Below are positions 24,498 through 33,143 of a stretch of DNA of 64,000 nucleotides, piece after piece. Position 1 is the stretch's first letter; the number at the start of each line of letters is the position of its first letter. Position numbers and translations under genes: made by a program. Below the pieces are notes generated by a model. That model was given only the letters and a program-made list of their open reading frames with translations, searched no databases and had not been told where the DNA came from. This DNA comes from Rhodoblastus sp963703385 (GTDB taxonomy: Bacteria > Pseudomonadota > Alphaproteobacteria > Rhizobiales > Beijerinckiaceae). The stretch is taken from the NCBI GenBank assembly GCA_963703385.1, contig OY969816.1, positions 434,001 to 498,000 on the forward strand, written 5' to 3'.

Positions 24498-27400
24498 ATG
24501 AACGTTGGCATTTCCCCGCCGATAGACGCCGCGCCGGCGCGCGACGCGGCGCTAAAACTCCGTTTTCTTCACGGTACGGAGGCGCTGGCGCTGCTGCCCG
24601 TTCTCCAGCGCCAGCGTGATCTTGCGGCCGGCCTCAATACCGCCGGCTTCGTCTCCGGATATCGCGGCTCGCCGCTCGGCGCGCTGGACCAGATTCTTTG
24701 GCGCAGAGCCGCCGAACTCAAGGCGCATCGTGTCCATTTCGAGCCGGGACTGAACGAGGACCTGGCCGCGACCTCGGTCTGGGGCTCGCAGCAGGTCAAT
24801 CTGTTCAAGGGCGCGCTTTACGACGGCGTTTTCGCGATGTGGTACGGCAAGGGCCCAGGCGTGGACCGCTCGATGGACGCGCTGAAACACGCCAACGCCG
24901 CCGGAACCTCGCCGTTCGGCGGAGTTCTCGCGGTGGCCGGGGACGACCACGCGGCCCGTTCCTCGACCCTGCCTCACCAGAGCGAACATATGTTCGCCGC
25001 GGCGATGATCCCGGTGCTCAACCCGTCGAGCGTGCAGGAGATGCTCGATTTCGGCCTGCATGGCTGGGCGATGTCGCGCTATTCCGGCTGCTGGGTCGCG
25101 CTCAAGGCGACCGCCGACACGGTGGAAAGCTCGGCCAACGTTTCGGTCGATCCGTTCCGCGTCAAATGCGTCATTCCCGAAAATTTCGCTCTTCCGGCGG
25201 ACGGCGTGCATATCCGCTGGCCGGACACGCCGCAGGCGCAGGAATTGCGCCTTCAGCACGCCAAGGTCTATGCCGCCATGGCTTACGCGAGAGCGAACCG
25301 GCTGGACTACATGGTTTGGGACAGCCCGCGCGCGCGCCTCGGCATCGTAGCTACCGGAAAATCCTATCTCGACGTCCGTCAGGCGCTCGACGACCTCCAT
25401 ATCAATGAGGCCCGCGCCGCCGAGATCGGCCTGCGGCTTTACAAGGTCGGGATGAACTGGCCGCTCGACGCCGAAGGCATGCGGGAATTCGCGCGCGGGC
25501 TCGACGAAATCCTGGTGGTCGAGGAAAAACGCCAGCTGATCGAATACCAGTTGAAAGAGCATCTTTACAACTGGCGCGACGACGTGCGCCCGCGGGTGAT
25601 CGGCAAATATGCCGATCAGGGCGAATGGGAGGCGCCTTTGCGCGACTGGCAATTGCCGGCGGCGGGCGAATTGACCCCGACAATCATCGCCCGCGTGATC
25701 GTCGATCGCATCGCGCGTTTCTGCCGCGACGAGGCGCTTGAGGCCCGCCTCGCCTTGCTGGTCGCCAACGAAGCCCAGCCGCTGGCGCTGAAAACGCTGC
25801 CGTTGCGCCAGCCGCATTATTGCTCCGGCTGCCCGCACAACAGTTCGACCATTGTTTTGCCCGAGGGCAGCCGGGCCTTGGCCGGCATCGGCTGCCATTA
25901 CATGGCGACCTGGATCAGCGCCGAAACCACCCAGACTTTTTCGCAAATGGGCGGCGAAGGCGCGGCGTGGATCGGCCAGGCGCCCTTCACCGCCGAACAG
26001 CACGTCTTCGTCAATCTCGGCGACGGCACCTATCAGCATTCCGGCGTGCTGGCGATCCGCGCCGCGGTGGCGGCGGGCACGCCGGTCACCTACAAAATCC
26101 TCTTTAACGACGCCGTGGCGATGACCGGCGGCCAAAAAGTCGAAGGCGCGCTCAATGTCCCGACGATCGCGCGGCAATTGCTCAGCGAGAGGGTGGCGCG
26201 GGTCGTCGTCGTCACCGACGAACCGCAGAAATATATCGGCGCCGGGCTGCTGCCCCGCGAGGTGGAGGTCCGCGACCGCCACGACCTGCTGCAAGTCGAG
26301 GAAGACCTGAAAAAAATCGCCGCCGTCACGGCGATCATCTATGACCAGACCTGCGCCGCGGAAAAGCGCCGCCGCCGCAAACGCGGGGACTATCCCGATC
26401 CCGCGCTCCGCGCCTTCATCAACCAGCGCGTCTGCGAGAATTGCGGCGACTGCTCGGCGCAGTCCAGCTGCATGTCGGTGGTCCCGGTCGAGACCCCGTT
26501 CGGCCGCAAGAGGCGGATCGACCAGTCGTCGTGCAACAAGGATTTTTCCTGCGTCGACGGTTTTTGTCCGAGCTTCGTCACCGTTCACGGCGGCGGACTG
26601 CACAGCGCCAAAGGCGGCGGCGATCCGGCCTGGATCGCCAGCCTGCCCGAGCCGCGGCCCGCGGCGCTCGCCGAGCCGTGCTCCATCCTCATCGCCGGCG
26701 TCGGGGGCGCCGGTGTGGTGACGCTCGGCGCGCTGATCGGCGCGGCCGCCGCGCGCGAAGGCAAGAACGTCACCGCGCTCGACATGGCGGGCTTGGCGCA
26801 GAAGGGCGGCCCGGTGACCAGCCATATCCGCATCGCCCCGGCGGAGACCGAACTGCACGCCACCCGCATCGCCTCGGGCGAGACGGCGGTGCTGATCGGC
26901 GGCGATCTGGTGGTTTCGGCCTCGCCCGACACGATTTTCAAACTGCGGCCCGATTTCACCCGCGCCGTGGTCAATAACGATTTCTCGATCACCAGCGAAT
27001 TCGTGCGGACTTTTGCCGCCCAGGCGCGCAGCGGCGATCTGCAAAAATTCCCCGACCCCGTCTATCCGCATCAGGAGATGGAAAAGGTCATTGCCGAGGC
27101 CTGTGGCCCGGGCCGCGTGGATTTTGTGCCGGCGGCGCGGCTGGCGACGGCGCTGGTCGGCAATTCCATCGCCACCAACCCGTTCTTGCTCGGCTTCGCC
27201 GTCCAGAAAGGCCTGCTGCCGCTTAAAGCTACGTCCATTCTTCAGGCGATCGAAGACCATGGCGTCGCCGTGGCGCAAAACCGGCTGGCGTTCCAGTGGG
27301 GACGCCGCGCCGCGCATGATTTCGCCGCGACCGCCAAGGCGGCGGGACTCGATGACGAAACCAAAGCGGAACAGCCGCTCGCCGCGCGGCCTCTGCCCGA

Positions 27401-28058
27401 CATGGTCAAGGTTTTGGCCGCGGAATTGCGCGCTTATCAGAACGCGGCCTTTTCCGCGCATTTTGAGGCGCAGGTCGCAAAAATCGCGGCGGCCGAGCGC
27501 CGCGTCGATCCGGCGAGCCAAAAGCTCGCCCGCGCCTTTGCCCTTGGCCTCTACAAGCTGATGGCGGCGAAAGACGAGTATGAGGTGGCGCGGCTTTATG
27601 CCCGGCCGGAATTTTTGGCAAAACTGCGCGCGACCTTCGCGGGCGATTTTACCCTGTCGTTCTATTTCGCGCCGCCGGTTCTCGCTCCCGCCGGCCAGAA
27701 CGGGCAAAACCCCCGCAAGCGGCGCTTTGGCGCCTGGACCCTTCCCGCCTTGCGCGTCCTCGCCGCCTTGCGTTTTTTGCGCGGCGGTTGGTTTGATCCC
27801 TTCCGCTTCTCGCCCGACCGCAAGCTGGAGCGCAAACTTTTGCGCGATTACGAGCAATTGATGCGCGAGGTCGCGGCGCGTCTCGCGGCGCCCAATCTCG
27901 ACCTCGCGGTGGAGCTGGCCTCATGGCCGCAAAATGTTCGCGGCTATGGCCGCGTCAAGGCGCGCTATGTCGCGCAGGCGCGCAAGCGGCAGGCTGCTCT
28001 CAAAAAATTGTTCGACGAGGCGGCGGCGACAAAACAGCCCTCCGTCGCGGCGGATTAG
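24498..28058 (+). CDS. Indolepyruvate ferredoxin oxidoreductase, fused alpha-beta type
   Basis: 1186-aa fusion. N-terminal part: TPP-enzyme PYR-like domain (GFVSGYRGSPLGALDQ) and the TPP-binding domain with INLGDGTYQHSG-type motif (VNLGDGTYQHSGVLA, about residue 505) and NDAVAMTGGQKVEG. Middle: a Cys-rich 4Fe-4S region (CENCGDCSAQSSC ... SSCNKDFSC ... CPSF, about 645-695). C-terminal part: the gamma/beta oxidoreductase domain (AGVGGAGVVTLGALIG). It decarboxylates aryl-pyruvates (indole-, phenyl-, 4-hydroxyphenylpyruvate) to aryl-acetyl-CoA and reduces ferredoxin. This is an alternative exit for the arylpyruvates made in the aromatic pathway nearby. Single-chain forms are common in Alphaproteobacteria. 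Its 3' end is duplicated at 28742-28924. Confidence 0.93.
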   Translation: MNVGISPPIDAAPARDAALKLRFLHGTEALALLPVLQRQRDLAAGLNTAGFVSGYRGSPLGALDQILWRRAAELKAHRVHFEPGLNEDLAATSVWGSQQVNLFKGALYDGVFAMWYGKGPGVDRSMDALKHANAAGTSPFGGVLAVAGDDHAARSSTLPHQSEHMFAAAMIPVLNPSSVQEMLDFGLHGWAMSRYSGCWVALKATADTVESSANVSVDPFRVKCVIPENFALPADGVHIRWPDTPQAQELRLQHAKVYAAMAYARANRLDYMVWDSPRARLGIVATGKSYLDVRQALDDLHINEARAAEIGLRLYKVGMNWPLDAEGMREFARGLDEILVVEEKRQLIEYQLKEHLYNWRDDVRPRVIGKYADQGEWEAPLRDWQLPAAGELTPTIIARVIVDRIARFCRDEALEARLALLVANEAQPLALKTLPLRQPHYCSGCPHNSSTIVLPEGSRALAGIGCHYMATWISAETTQTFSQMGGEGAAWIGQAPFTAEQHVFVNLGDGTYQHSGVLAIRAAVAAGTPVTYKILFNDAVAMTGGQKVEGALNVPTIARQLLSERVARVVVVTDEPQKYIGAGLLPREVEVRDRHDLLQVEEDLKKIAAVTAIIYDQTCAAEKRRRRKRGDYPDPALRAFINQRVCENCGDCSAQSSCMSVVPVETPFGRKRRIDQSSCNKDFSCVDGFCPSFVTVHGGGLHSAKGGGDPAWIASLPEPRPAALAEPCSILIAGVGGAGVVTLGALIGAAAAREGKNVTALDMAGLAQKGGPVTSHIRIAPAETELHATRIASGETAVLIGGDLVVSASPDTIFKLRPDFTRAVVNNDFSITSEFVRTFAAQARSGDLQKFPDPVYPHQEMEKVIAEACGPGRVDFVPAARLATALVGNSIATNPFLLGFAVQKGLLPLKATSILQAIEDHGVAVAQNRLAFQWGRRAAHDFAATAKAAGLDDETKAEQPLAARPLPDMVKVLAAELRAYQNAAFSAHFEAQVAKIAAAERRVDPASQKLARAFALGLYKLMAAKDEYEVARLYARPEFLAKLRATFAGDFTLSFYFAPPVLAPAGQNGQNPRKRRFGAWTLPALRVLAALRFLRGGWFDPFRFSPDRKLERKLLRDYEQLMREVAARLAAPNLDLAVELASWPQNVRGYGRVKARYVAQARKRQAALKKLFDEAAATKQPSVAAD

Positions 28059-28134
28059 GACCGGCGACGGATCGGCGCAAATCCGTTCGACGCGTTGCAA
28101 CCGGAACCGCCGCTCGCGAGTTGTCAGCGGAACG

Positions 28135-28169
28135 ATACGATTTCCGAATGATCCATTCGGAAATCGTAT
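28135..28169. repeat. Perfect 16-bp inverted repeat
   Basis: ATACGATTTCCGAATG, three-nt loop ATC, then its exact complement. It is followed at 28175-28215 by a second, looser inverted repeat (CGCGCGAAAATCC ... GGATTTTCGCGCG). It lies 76 nt after the oxidoreductase stop. A REP-type repeat or bidirectional hairpin terminator. Confidence 0.7.
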
Positions 28170-28197
28170 TCCATTCGCGCGAAAATCCGCCCGCGCT

Positions 28198-28216
28198 CAA
28201 AGGATTTTCGCGCGAT
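28198..28216. repeat. Dispersed 19-nt repeat core, copy A
   Basis: CAAAGGATTTTCGCGCGAT occurs here and, identically, at 58911-58929. Similarity continues weakly downstream to a shared GAAACCGT (28250-28257 here). It lies between palindromic DNA and the DUF1428 gene, which suggests a small interspersed repeat family. Confidence 0.6.
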
Positions 28217-28276
28217 GGCGTTTCTGTGGGAATTGCGAAGCAATCTCGCTGAAACCGTATGAATGGGAGAACGGTC

Positions 28277-28631
28277 ATGACCCACCATTATGCCGACATT
28301 TTCGTGGTTCCCGTGCCAGACAAGAATATCGAGCTTTACCGTCAGCAGGCCGAAACCTTCACCAAAGTCTGGTGCGACAACGGCGCCTTGTCCTGCGTCG
28401 AGCTGGAGGCGGACGACGTCCCTCCCGGCAAGCTCACGTCCTTTCCGCAAAGCGTCGATCTCAAGCCGGACGAAAAGGTTTTCGTCGGAATGGCCATTTA
28501 CGAGTTCGCGGGAAAAACGCGACGAGGTCAACGCCAAGGCGATGCAGGATCCGCGCATGACCGCCATGGAAATGTGCTTCGACGGCAAGCGCATGGTGTT
28601 CGGCGGCTTCAAATCCTTCGCCGGCGATTGA
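28277..28631 (+). pseudogene. DUF1428 (YbaA-like) protein gene with a +1 frameshift
   Basis: Reads MTHHYADIFVVPVPDKNIELY ... DEKVFVGMAIYEFAGK in one frame and then RDEVNAKAMQDPRMTAMEMCF ... FGGFKSFAGD in the next, together giving a normal ~118-aa DUF1428 protein (small ferredoxin-like-fold family of unknown role). The join is a run of five A at 28513-28517; removing one A restores the frame. So this is either a sequencing error in a homopolymer or a recent pseudogene. It is enclosed between the oxidoreductase 3' end and its duplicate. Confidence 0.8.
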
Positions 28632-28741
28632 CGGCGCCGCTTCGACGCGCGGCGGCGCTGGCCGCCCAGAGATATTGCGCCGCATAGGCGCGCCACCGGC
28701 GCCAGTTTTCCGCGCGCGGAAAGTTTTCTCGGGCTCGGCCG

Positions 28742-28924
28742 CGCGCCGTCGCGGCCAATCTCGACCTCGCGGTCGAGCTGGCCTCATCGCCGCAGCAGAT
28801 GCGTGGGTTTGGTCCCGTGAAGGCGCGCTATGTCACGCAGGCGCGCAAGCGGCAGGCTGCGCTCAAAAAACTGTTCGATAAGACGGCGCCGAAAAAACAA
28901 CCCTCCGTCGCGGCGGCGGAATAG
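28742..28924 (+). pseudogene. Duplicated 3' end of the indolepyruvate ferredoxin oxidoreductase gene
   Basis: This stretch encodes NLDLAVELASSPQQMRGFG, then VKARYVTQARKRQAALKKL and ends in KKQPSVAAAE-stop. It closely follows the last ~56 codons of the gene ending at 28058. Most differences are synonymous or conservative, and the DNA is clearly homologous over roughly 180 nt. There is no start, so it is a relic. It may come from a tandem duplication that was mostly deleted, or from recombination between two paralogues. Confidence 0.85.
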
Positions 28925-29035
28925 CTCTACTCTTTCGAGCCTTCGCCGAAAATTTTAGGGTCTCTCCGCCACCGTGGCAGGCGCGACAATCGACAGACTT
29001 GAAAAGGGATCGGCGGCCGTGGTAATCTGGTCAGC

Positions 29036-29383
29036 ATGACCAGAACTAAGAAATCCTCCTCCAAGCCGCCAAAGGCCCGCAGCGCCGACGACCTGAAAAC
29101 AGGCTGCTGGCCATTACAGGACGCCAAAGCGCGATTCAGCGAACTGGTGCGCCGCGTTCGCAGCGAAGGCCCGCAGCATGTGACCGTGCACGGCCGCGAC
29201 GAAGTGGTGGTCATCTCGGCCGAAGAGTTCCGCCGTCTCAGGGGCGATCTTACCGGCCAGGCGCTGATCGCCGCCATGCAGGCGTCCCCGCATCGCGATA
29301 TCGAGATTGCGCCGCCGCGCGCCGCGATGCCGGTGCGCCAAGTCGTCTTGGGCCAGGTCGTCTCGGGCCAGGTCGTCTTGTGA
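29036..29383 (+). CDS. Antitoxin, Phd/YefM type (VapB role)
   Basis: 115 aa. After a basic leader, the Phd/YefM fold is visible: WPLQDAKARFSELVRRVRSEGPQHVTVHGRDEVVVISAEEFRRL. This fold binds DNA and neutralises the toxin with the C-terminal tail. The tail here is unusual: the last 15 residues (VRQVVLGQVVSGQVVL) come from a 15-bp tandem DNA repeat. The stop overlaps the toxin GTG start (GTGA), the standard toxin-antitoxin arrangement. Confidence 0.85.
   Translation: MTRTKKSSSKPPKARSADDLKTGCWPLQDAKARFSELVRRVRSEGPQHVTVHGRDEVVVISAEEFRRLRGDLTGQALIAAMQASPHRDIEIAPPRAAMPVRQVVLGQVVSGQVVL
29342..29380 (+). repeat. 15-bp tandem repeat (2.6 units) in the antitoxin 3' end
   Basis: Units GTCGTCTTGGGCCAG, GTCGTCTCGGGCCAG and a partial GTCGTCTTG. 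Because 15 is a multiple of 3, copy-number change would lengthen or shorten the antitoxin tail without breaking frame, right up to the toxin start codon. Confidence 0.8.
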
Positions 29384-29826
29384 CGGGTTGGCTTCTCGAC
29401 ACCAACGTCCTTTCGGAACTGCGCCGCCCCAAGCCCGAACGCAAGGTGCTGGAATTCGTCGCCGCGCCACCGCTCGACCTGCTCTATGTGAGCGCCGTGA
29501 CGCTCGCCGAAATCAGATTCGGAATCGAGCTTGTCGCCGACGCCAGCCGCCGCGCGGAACTGAATGACTGGCTCGCGCACAGGGTGCGCCCGATGTTCGA
29601 ACAGCGCGTCCTCGCCGTGAGCGAGGATGTCATGTTCAAGTGGCGGCTCCTGGTCGAAGACGGCCGCAAGGTCGGCCATACCTTTTCGCAACCCGATCTG
29701 ATCATCGCCGCGACAGCGCTTCATCACGGCCTGACCGTCGTCACCCGCGACGTGAGCGATTACGAAAAAGCCCGCGCCCCCGTGCTCAGTCCCTGGGTTG
29801 ACCCGCCGCCGACCAGCGCCGCGTGA
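29380..29826 (+). CDS. vapC: VapC-type PIN-domain toxin (ribonuclease)
   Basis: 148-aa PIN-domain protein. The acidic metal-binding residues are in place: D7 in WLLDTNVLSEL, E44 in TLAEIRFGIE, D106 in SQPDLIIAATAL and D123 in VVTRDVSDY. VapC enzymes cleave tRNA or rRNA and stop translation when the antitoxin is lost. The GTG start overlaps the antitoxin stop by 4 nt. The pair heads an accessory stretch of less GC-biased orphan genes. Confidence 0.92.
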   Translation: MTGWLLDTNVLSELRRPKPERKVLEFVAAPPLDLLYVSAVTLAEIRFGIELVADASRRAELNDWLAHRVRPMFEQRVLAVSEDVMFKWRLLVEDGRKVGHTFSQPDLIIAATALHHGLTVVTRDVSDYEKARAPVLSPWVDPPPTSAA

Positions 29827-30013
29827 GCGGTTTTTTCCGCACCTGATTTCGCCGCCAAAAATCCTTCGCTGAATCAAAGGGCTGTGTTTCTTAGGAAAAT
29901 CTTGAGATTTGCAGGATTTGGGTACGGCGGTTGCCTCTCAAGGCGCCGGGGGCCGTGCGAGTTGCAGGGAACCCATGGCGCTGGCAAGGTGCCCCAAAGA
30001 AGGGGAGCAATTA

Positions 30014-30946
30014 ATGGATTTTCACCTGGAGCGCGGGCTCCGGCTGCTCACAGAGCCAAAGCACAAGAGCCTCTATAGCTGGGCGATCAACGAGATCGAC
30101 GGCCAGGGTCGGCAGATCGGTCGCGATCAAATCCCATGGCGCTGGACGTTGCACTTCACCGCAACGTCGTGCGTGCTTTGTGACAGCATCGACATCGAGC
30201 CACAGTTCAATTTCACTATGGGGGAAACCACGCCGGCGCCGCCCGAGATCGCGCAGCGCCAGGTCATTCGCGTACAACTGCCTCCGGGCAGCAGGCGGGA
30301 CGATGTGGGCTCCTTTCGCGAGATTACGATCTCGATGTTCGGCACCGACCGCGCCATCGAGAGCTTCCAACTGGTCATCCATCCAATCGCCGACCCCGCC
30401 GAACAGGAATGCTGCACGGCATGGGGCTCAGTGTCCTACACGGCGGAGGTCGATTTCTGGAGCGAGACAACCGATGATTGTATCGTCTTCAACCTTTTCG
30501 TGAAGCCCGAGACATTTGCTCGTTACGCGGCGAAGATCGCTCAAGGCTCGGTGGACGAAATGATCTTCAGTGTTGAATCGGTGGACGGCTTCTATTCGGA
30601 GTGGAGCCCTTCGCCCTCTACTGGCAACGTGAAGGTCCTGACCCGAGGTCCCGCACAGAAGATCACCTTGCCGCCCGGCCATCAGGTTGAACCGCCGCGA
30701 CTGGGCCGCGTTGGCGGCGCTGAGCTGTATATCAATCGACGCCTTGAGTTCGGCAAGCGGGCGGCAGAGCCCGAGGCTGTCGAGGAGACGGCCGATTTCG
30801 GAACGGTGCGTGCGGTCCCAGAGACGCAAACTCCGACGGCTGTGGACCCTCGGATGTTGCGGATGCTGGGATCGCTGAGACAGGCGGCGTGGTTCGTCGT
30901 ATGCCTTCTGGCACTAATCTTCATCGTGACATTGTTGAAGCGCTAG
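30014..30946 (+). CDS. Orphan protein with a C-terminal membrane anchor
   Basis: 310 aa from ATG 30014, preceded by AGGGGAG. No family recognised. Most of the chain is a soluble, strand-rich domain (residues ~1-240) with WRWTLHFTATSCVLCDS and CCTAWGSVSYTAEVDFW segments. A linker rich in Glu/Ala/Pro follows, and a single hydrophobic helix at the extreme end (AAWFVVCLLALIFIVTLLKR), i.e. tail-anchored topology with the main domain in the cytosol. The next gene, 95 nt downstream on the same strand, is a nuclease-like fusion. Their pairing next to a toxin-antitoxin module resembles accessory or defence cassettes, but no function is claimed. Confidence 0.65.
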   Translation: MDFHLERGLRLLTEPKHKSLYSWAINEIDGQGRQIGRDQIPWRWTLHFTATSCVLCDSIDIEPQFNFTMGETTPAPPEIAQRQVIRVQLPPGSRRDDVGSFREITISMFGTDRAIESFQLVIHPIADPAEQECCTAWGSVSYTAEVDFWSETTDDCIVFNLFVKPETFARYAAKIAQGSVDEMIFSVESVDGFYSEWSPSPSTGNVKVLTRGPAQKITLPPGHQVEPPRLGRVGGAELYINRRLEFGKRAAEPEAVEETADFGTVRAVPETQTPTAVDPRMLRMLGSLRQAAWFVVCLLALIFIVTLLKR

Positions 30947-31041
30947 GGCAGAGCGATCGCCCATTCGGTCCGCTTTTATGCTTTGGCTCTTAGCTGCCGC
31001 CACCCCGCGACCGGTGAACCATCACGCGAGTTAAGAACACG

Positions 31042-32097
31042 ATGACACAGATAGTGGAGATACGGTGCCTCGGAGACCTGGATCGCGCCGCCCAGAAGGT
31101 CGGTCTGCCGGTCGGTCCGCGCACCGGCCGCAGCAAGGAGAAAAAGGAGTGGTACGTCCTACTCGGCTTCTTGAAGGCGACCGTTCCCTTCAAGATGGTC
31201 GAGCTTCCAATCATGGTTCGGAACGGCGCCCCGCCCGATGAGCCTGACTTCGTGATGACTCGTGGCGGGTCTACGGTTGGACTGTTCGAAATCACTGAGG
31301 CGACCGACGAGGCCGACCAGGAGGAGATGACCTTGTGTGAGCGCTCTACGAAGAGGGCCTCTATGCTCGGCGAGTTCGGCGGCCGGTTCAAGGGTGGTGC
31401 GGGGAATCCAGGCCCAGCTTGGGCAAACGACGTCATGCACGCCATTCGGCGTAAGAACGGCAAGGCCATTTTCCGGGATTCGTCTGCCGCTCGCCACCTT
31501 CTCGTCTACCCGAACTCCAATGCGTCGTCCTTGCTGTTCGACGAGGACAGCGAGCGAGAGGCGATTGAAAAACTGCGCGGGGAGATCGGCAAGAATGCAA
31601 CCCCGCTCTCACATACGGTGAACGGTTGCCTCGTCCACGTCCTCGGCAAGTGCTTCCTCTGCTTCGACGCGCTGGGAGAGATGAGGGTCTTATCACAAAA
31701 CGATTCGCAAAACGATACAACCTATGTTATTGGCGCCGCATCAAATTTAAAAGATTTGCTGGAAATTGTATTGCGCGAAAGCATCGACGTTTTGTCGCGG
31801 TCGTCATTTGGTGAAGAAATCAATACCGCATATGAATTGAAGCTCATTGATCGTGATCTATTCGGCGACCTTCACGCGATAAGAAACGTTATGAATGCAT
31901 TTTCCCATGCCAAGGGGTCGATGCAATTTTGCAGCCCAAACCCTACACTCAACGAAGCTTTCAAGGGATTCTCCGGTTGGACAGAATCATCAGATCACCG
32001 CGCATTGTTTGATGAACGCCTTAAGGCTTGCATCCAGGCCCTCAATTCACGTGTGGACTTGGCCATTTTCAAACAAGCTTGGTCTGACGCGCCGTAA
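31042..32097 (+). CDS. Fusion of a PD-(D/E)xK nuclease-like domain and an MltR-like domain
   Basis: 351 aa. The N-terminal half has a restriction-nuclease-like core: EPDFVMTRGGSTVGLFEITEA (residues 67-87), i.e. D69 and E83-I-T85, with Thr where Lys is usual in PD-(D/E)xK enzymes. The C-terminal part (about 235-297) looks like the MltR (mannitol operon repressor) domain: an LKDLLEIVLRE helix, then LKLIDRDLFGDLHAIRNVMNAFSHAKGSMQF. Base composition changes near codon 216 (about 31690): upstream is GC-rich, downstream clearly more AT-rich, as if two sources were joined. It follows the tail-anchored orphan gene. Assignments are by motif only. Confidence 0.6.
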   Translation: MTQIVEIRCLGDLDRAAQKVGLPVGPRTGRSKEKKEWYVLLGFLKATVPFKMVELPIMVRNGAPPDEPDFVMTRGGSTVGLFEITEATDEADQEEMTLCERSTKRASMLGEFGGRFKGGAGNPGPAWANDVMHAIRRKNGKAIFRDSSAARHLLVYPNSNASSLLFDEDSEREAIEKLRGEIGKNATPLSHTVNGCLVHVLGKCFLCFDALGEMRVLSQNDSQNDTTYVIGAASNLKDLLEIVLRESIDVLSRSSFGEEINTAYELKLIDRDLFGDLHAIRNVMNAFSHAKGSMQFCSPNPTLNEAFKGFSGWTESSDHRALFDERLKACIQALNSRVDLAIFKQAWSDAP

Positions 32098-32237
32098 CAC
32101 TCAAGGCCTGATAACCAGTAACCTAATGGCTGCAGTCCAAGGCGCGCAACCCCACTACGGAACTTGCGGCTGCAATCCGTCAAATTTCCGCGTCGAGCCG
32201 GACGTGGCCATTGCCCGAGGGCGTCATGCGTCGGATT

Positions 32238-33143
32238 TCAACCTTTGGGCTTCCTCATCGCCCGCGCGACGCGCGAAATCGGCTCGCGGCCGAGGATTCC
32301 GCTGATCCAGTGCGCGCAATCGACGAGTTTTGGCAGGTCGAGCCCGGTCTCGACGCCAGAGCCTTGCATCAGCCAGACCAGATCCTCGGTGGCGAGATTG
32401 CCGGCCGCGCCCGGGGCAAACGGGCAGCCGCCGAGTCCGCCGACCGAGGAATCGAAAATCGCCATTCCCATCTCCAGCGCCCCAAAAACATTGGCCGCCG
32501 CCATGCCAAAAGTGTCGTGAAAATGACCGGCGAGTTTTTCCAGCGGAATTTTTTCCGCCACCGCCTCGATCATGCGTTTTGCCGCAAGCGGCGTCCCCAC
32601 CCCGATGGTGTCGCCCAGCGAAATTTCATAACAGCCCATGTCGAACAGTTTTTGCGCGACATCGGCGACCGCCGAGGGCGCGACTTCGCCCTCATAGGGA
32701 CAGCCCAGAACGCAGGAGACATAGGCCCGGGTTCTGACGCCCGCCTGTTTCGCCGCATCCAGAACCGGCTCGAAGCGCGCGAGGGATTCATCTATCGAGC
32801 AATTGATGTTTTTTTGGCTGAAAGTCTCCGAAGCCGCGGCAAAAACCGCGACCTCATCGGCGCCGGCGGCCAGTGCGGCGTCAAAACCCCTCAAATTGGG
32901 CGTGAGCGCCGAATAAACCACGCCGGGCGCGCGAAAAATCGCTTTCATCACCTCCGCCGCATCGGCGAGCTGCGGAATCTTTTGCGGCGAAACGAAAGAG
33001 GTGGCCTCGATCTGGCGGCAGCCGGCTGCGGCCAGTTTTTCGATCAGCTCCACCTTGATCGAGCTTGCGACCAAAATCTTTTCGTTCTGCAAGCCGTCGC
33101 GCGGACCGACTTCAACAATTTTCACAGCTGTTGGCAGGGTCAA
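32238..33143 (-). CDS. liuE: Hydroxymethylglutaryl-CoA lyase
   Basis: 301-aa TIM-barrel lyase that splits HMG-CoA into acetyl-CoA and acetoacetate, the last step of leucine breakdown. Signature elements: VEVGPRDGLQNEK (catalytic Arg/Asp), SCVLGCPYEGEV, GHFHDTFGMAAAN (metal-binding His pair) and GLGGCPFAPGAAGN (active-site Cys). The start is taken as TTG 33143, which overlaps the stop of the biotin carboxylase subunit in TTGA and has GAGGGCGA upstream; a GTG at 33125 is an alternative. Last gene of the liu operon. Confidence 0.93.
   Translation of the reverse strand: MTLPTAVKIVEVGPRDGLQNEKILVASSIKVELIEKLAAAGCRQIEATSFVSPQKIPQLADAAEVMKAIFRAPGVVYSALTPNLRGFDAALAAGADEVAVFAAASETFSQKNINCSIDESLARFEPVLDAAKQAGVRTRAYVSCVLGCPYEGEVAPSAVADVAQKLFDMGCYEISLGDTIGVGTPLAAKRMIEAVAEKIPLEKLAGHFHDTFGMAAANVFGALEMGMAIFDSSVGGLGGCPFAPGAAGNLATEDLVWLMQGSGVETGLDLPKLVDCAHWISGILGREPISRVARAMRKPKG

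Noticed and set aside
24552..27857. A 1101-codon open frame antisense to the indolepyruvate oxidoreductase gene
   Set aside because: It mirrors the high-GC codon pattern of the real gene, has no family signature and no ribosome-binding site; long antisense frames are expected at this GC content.
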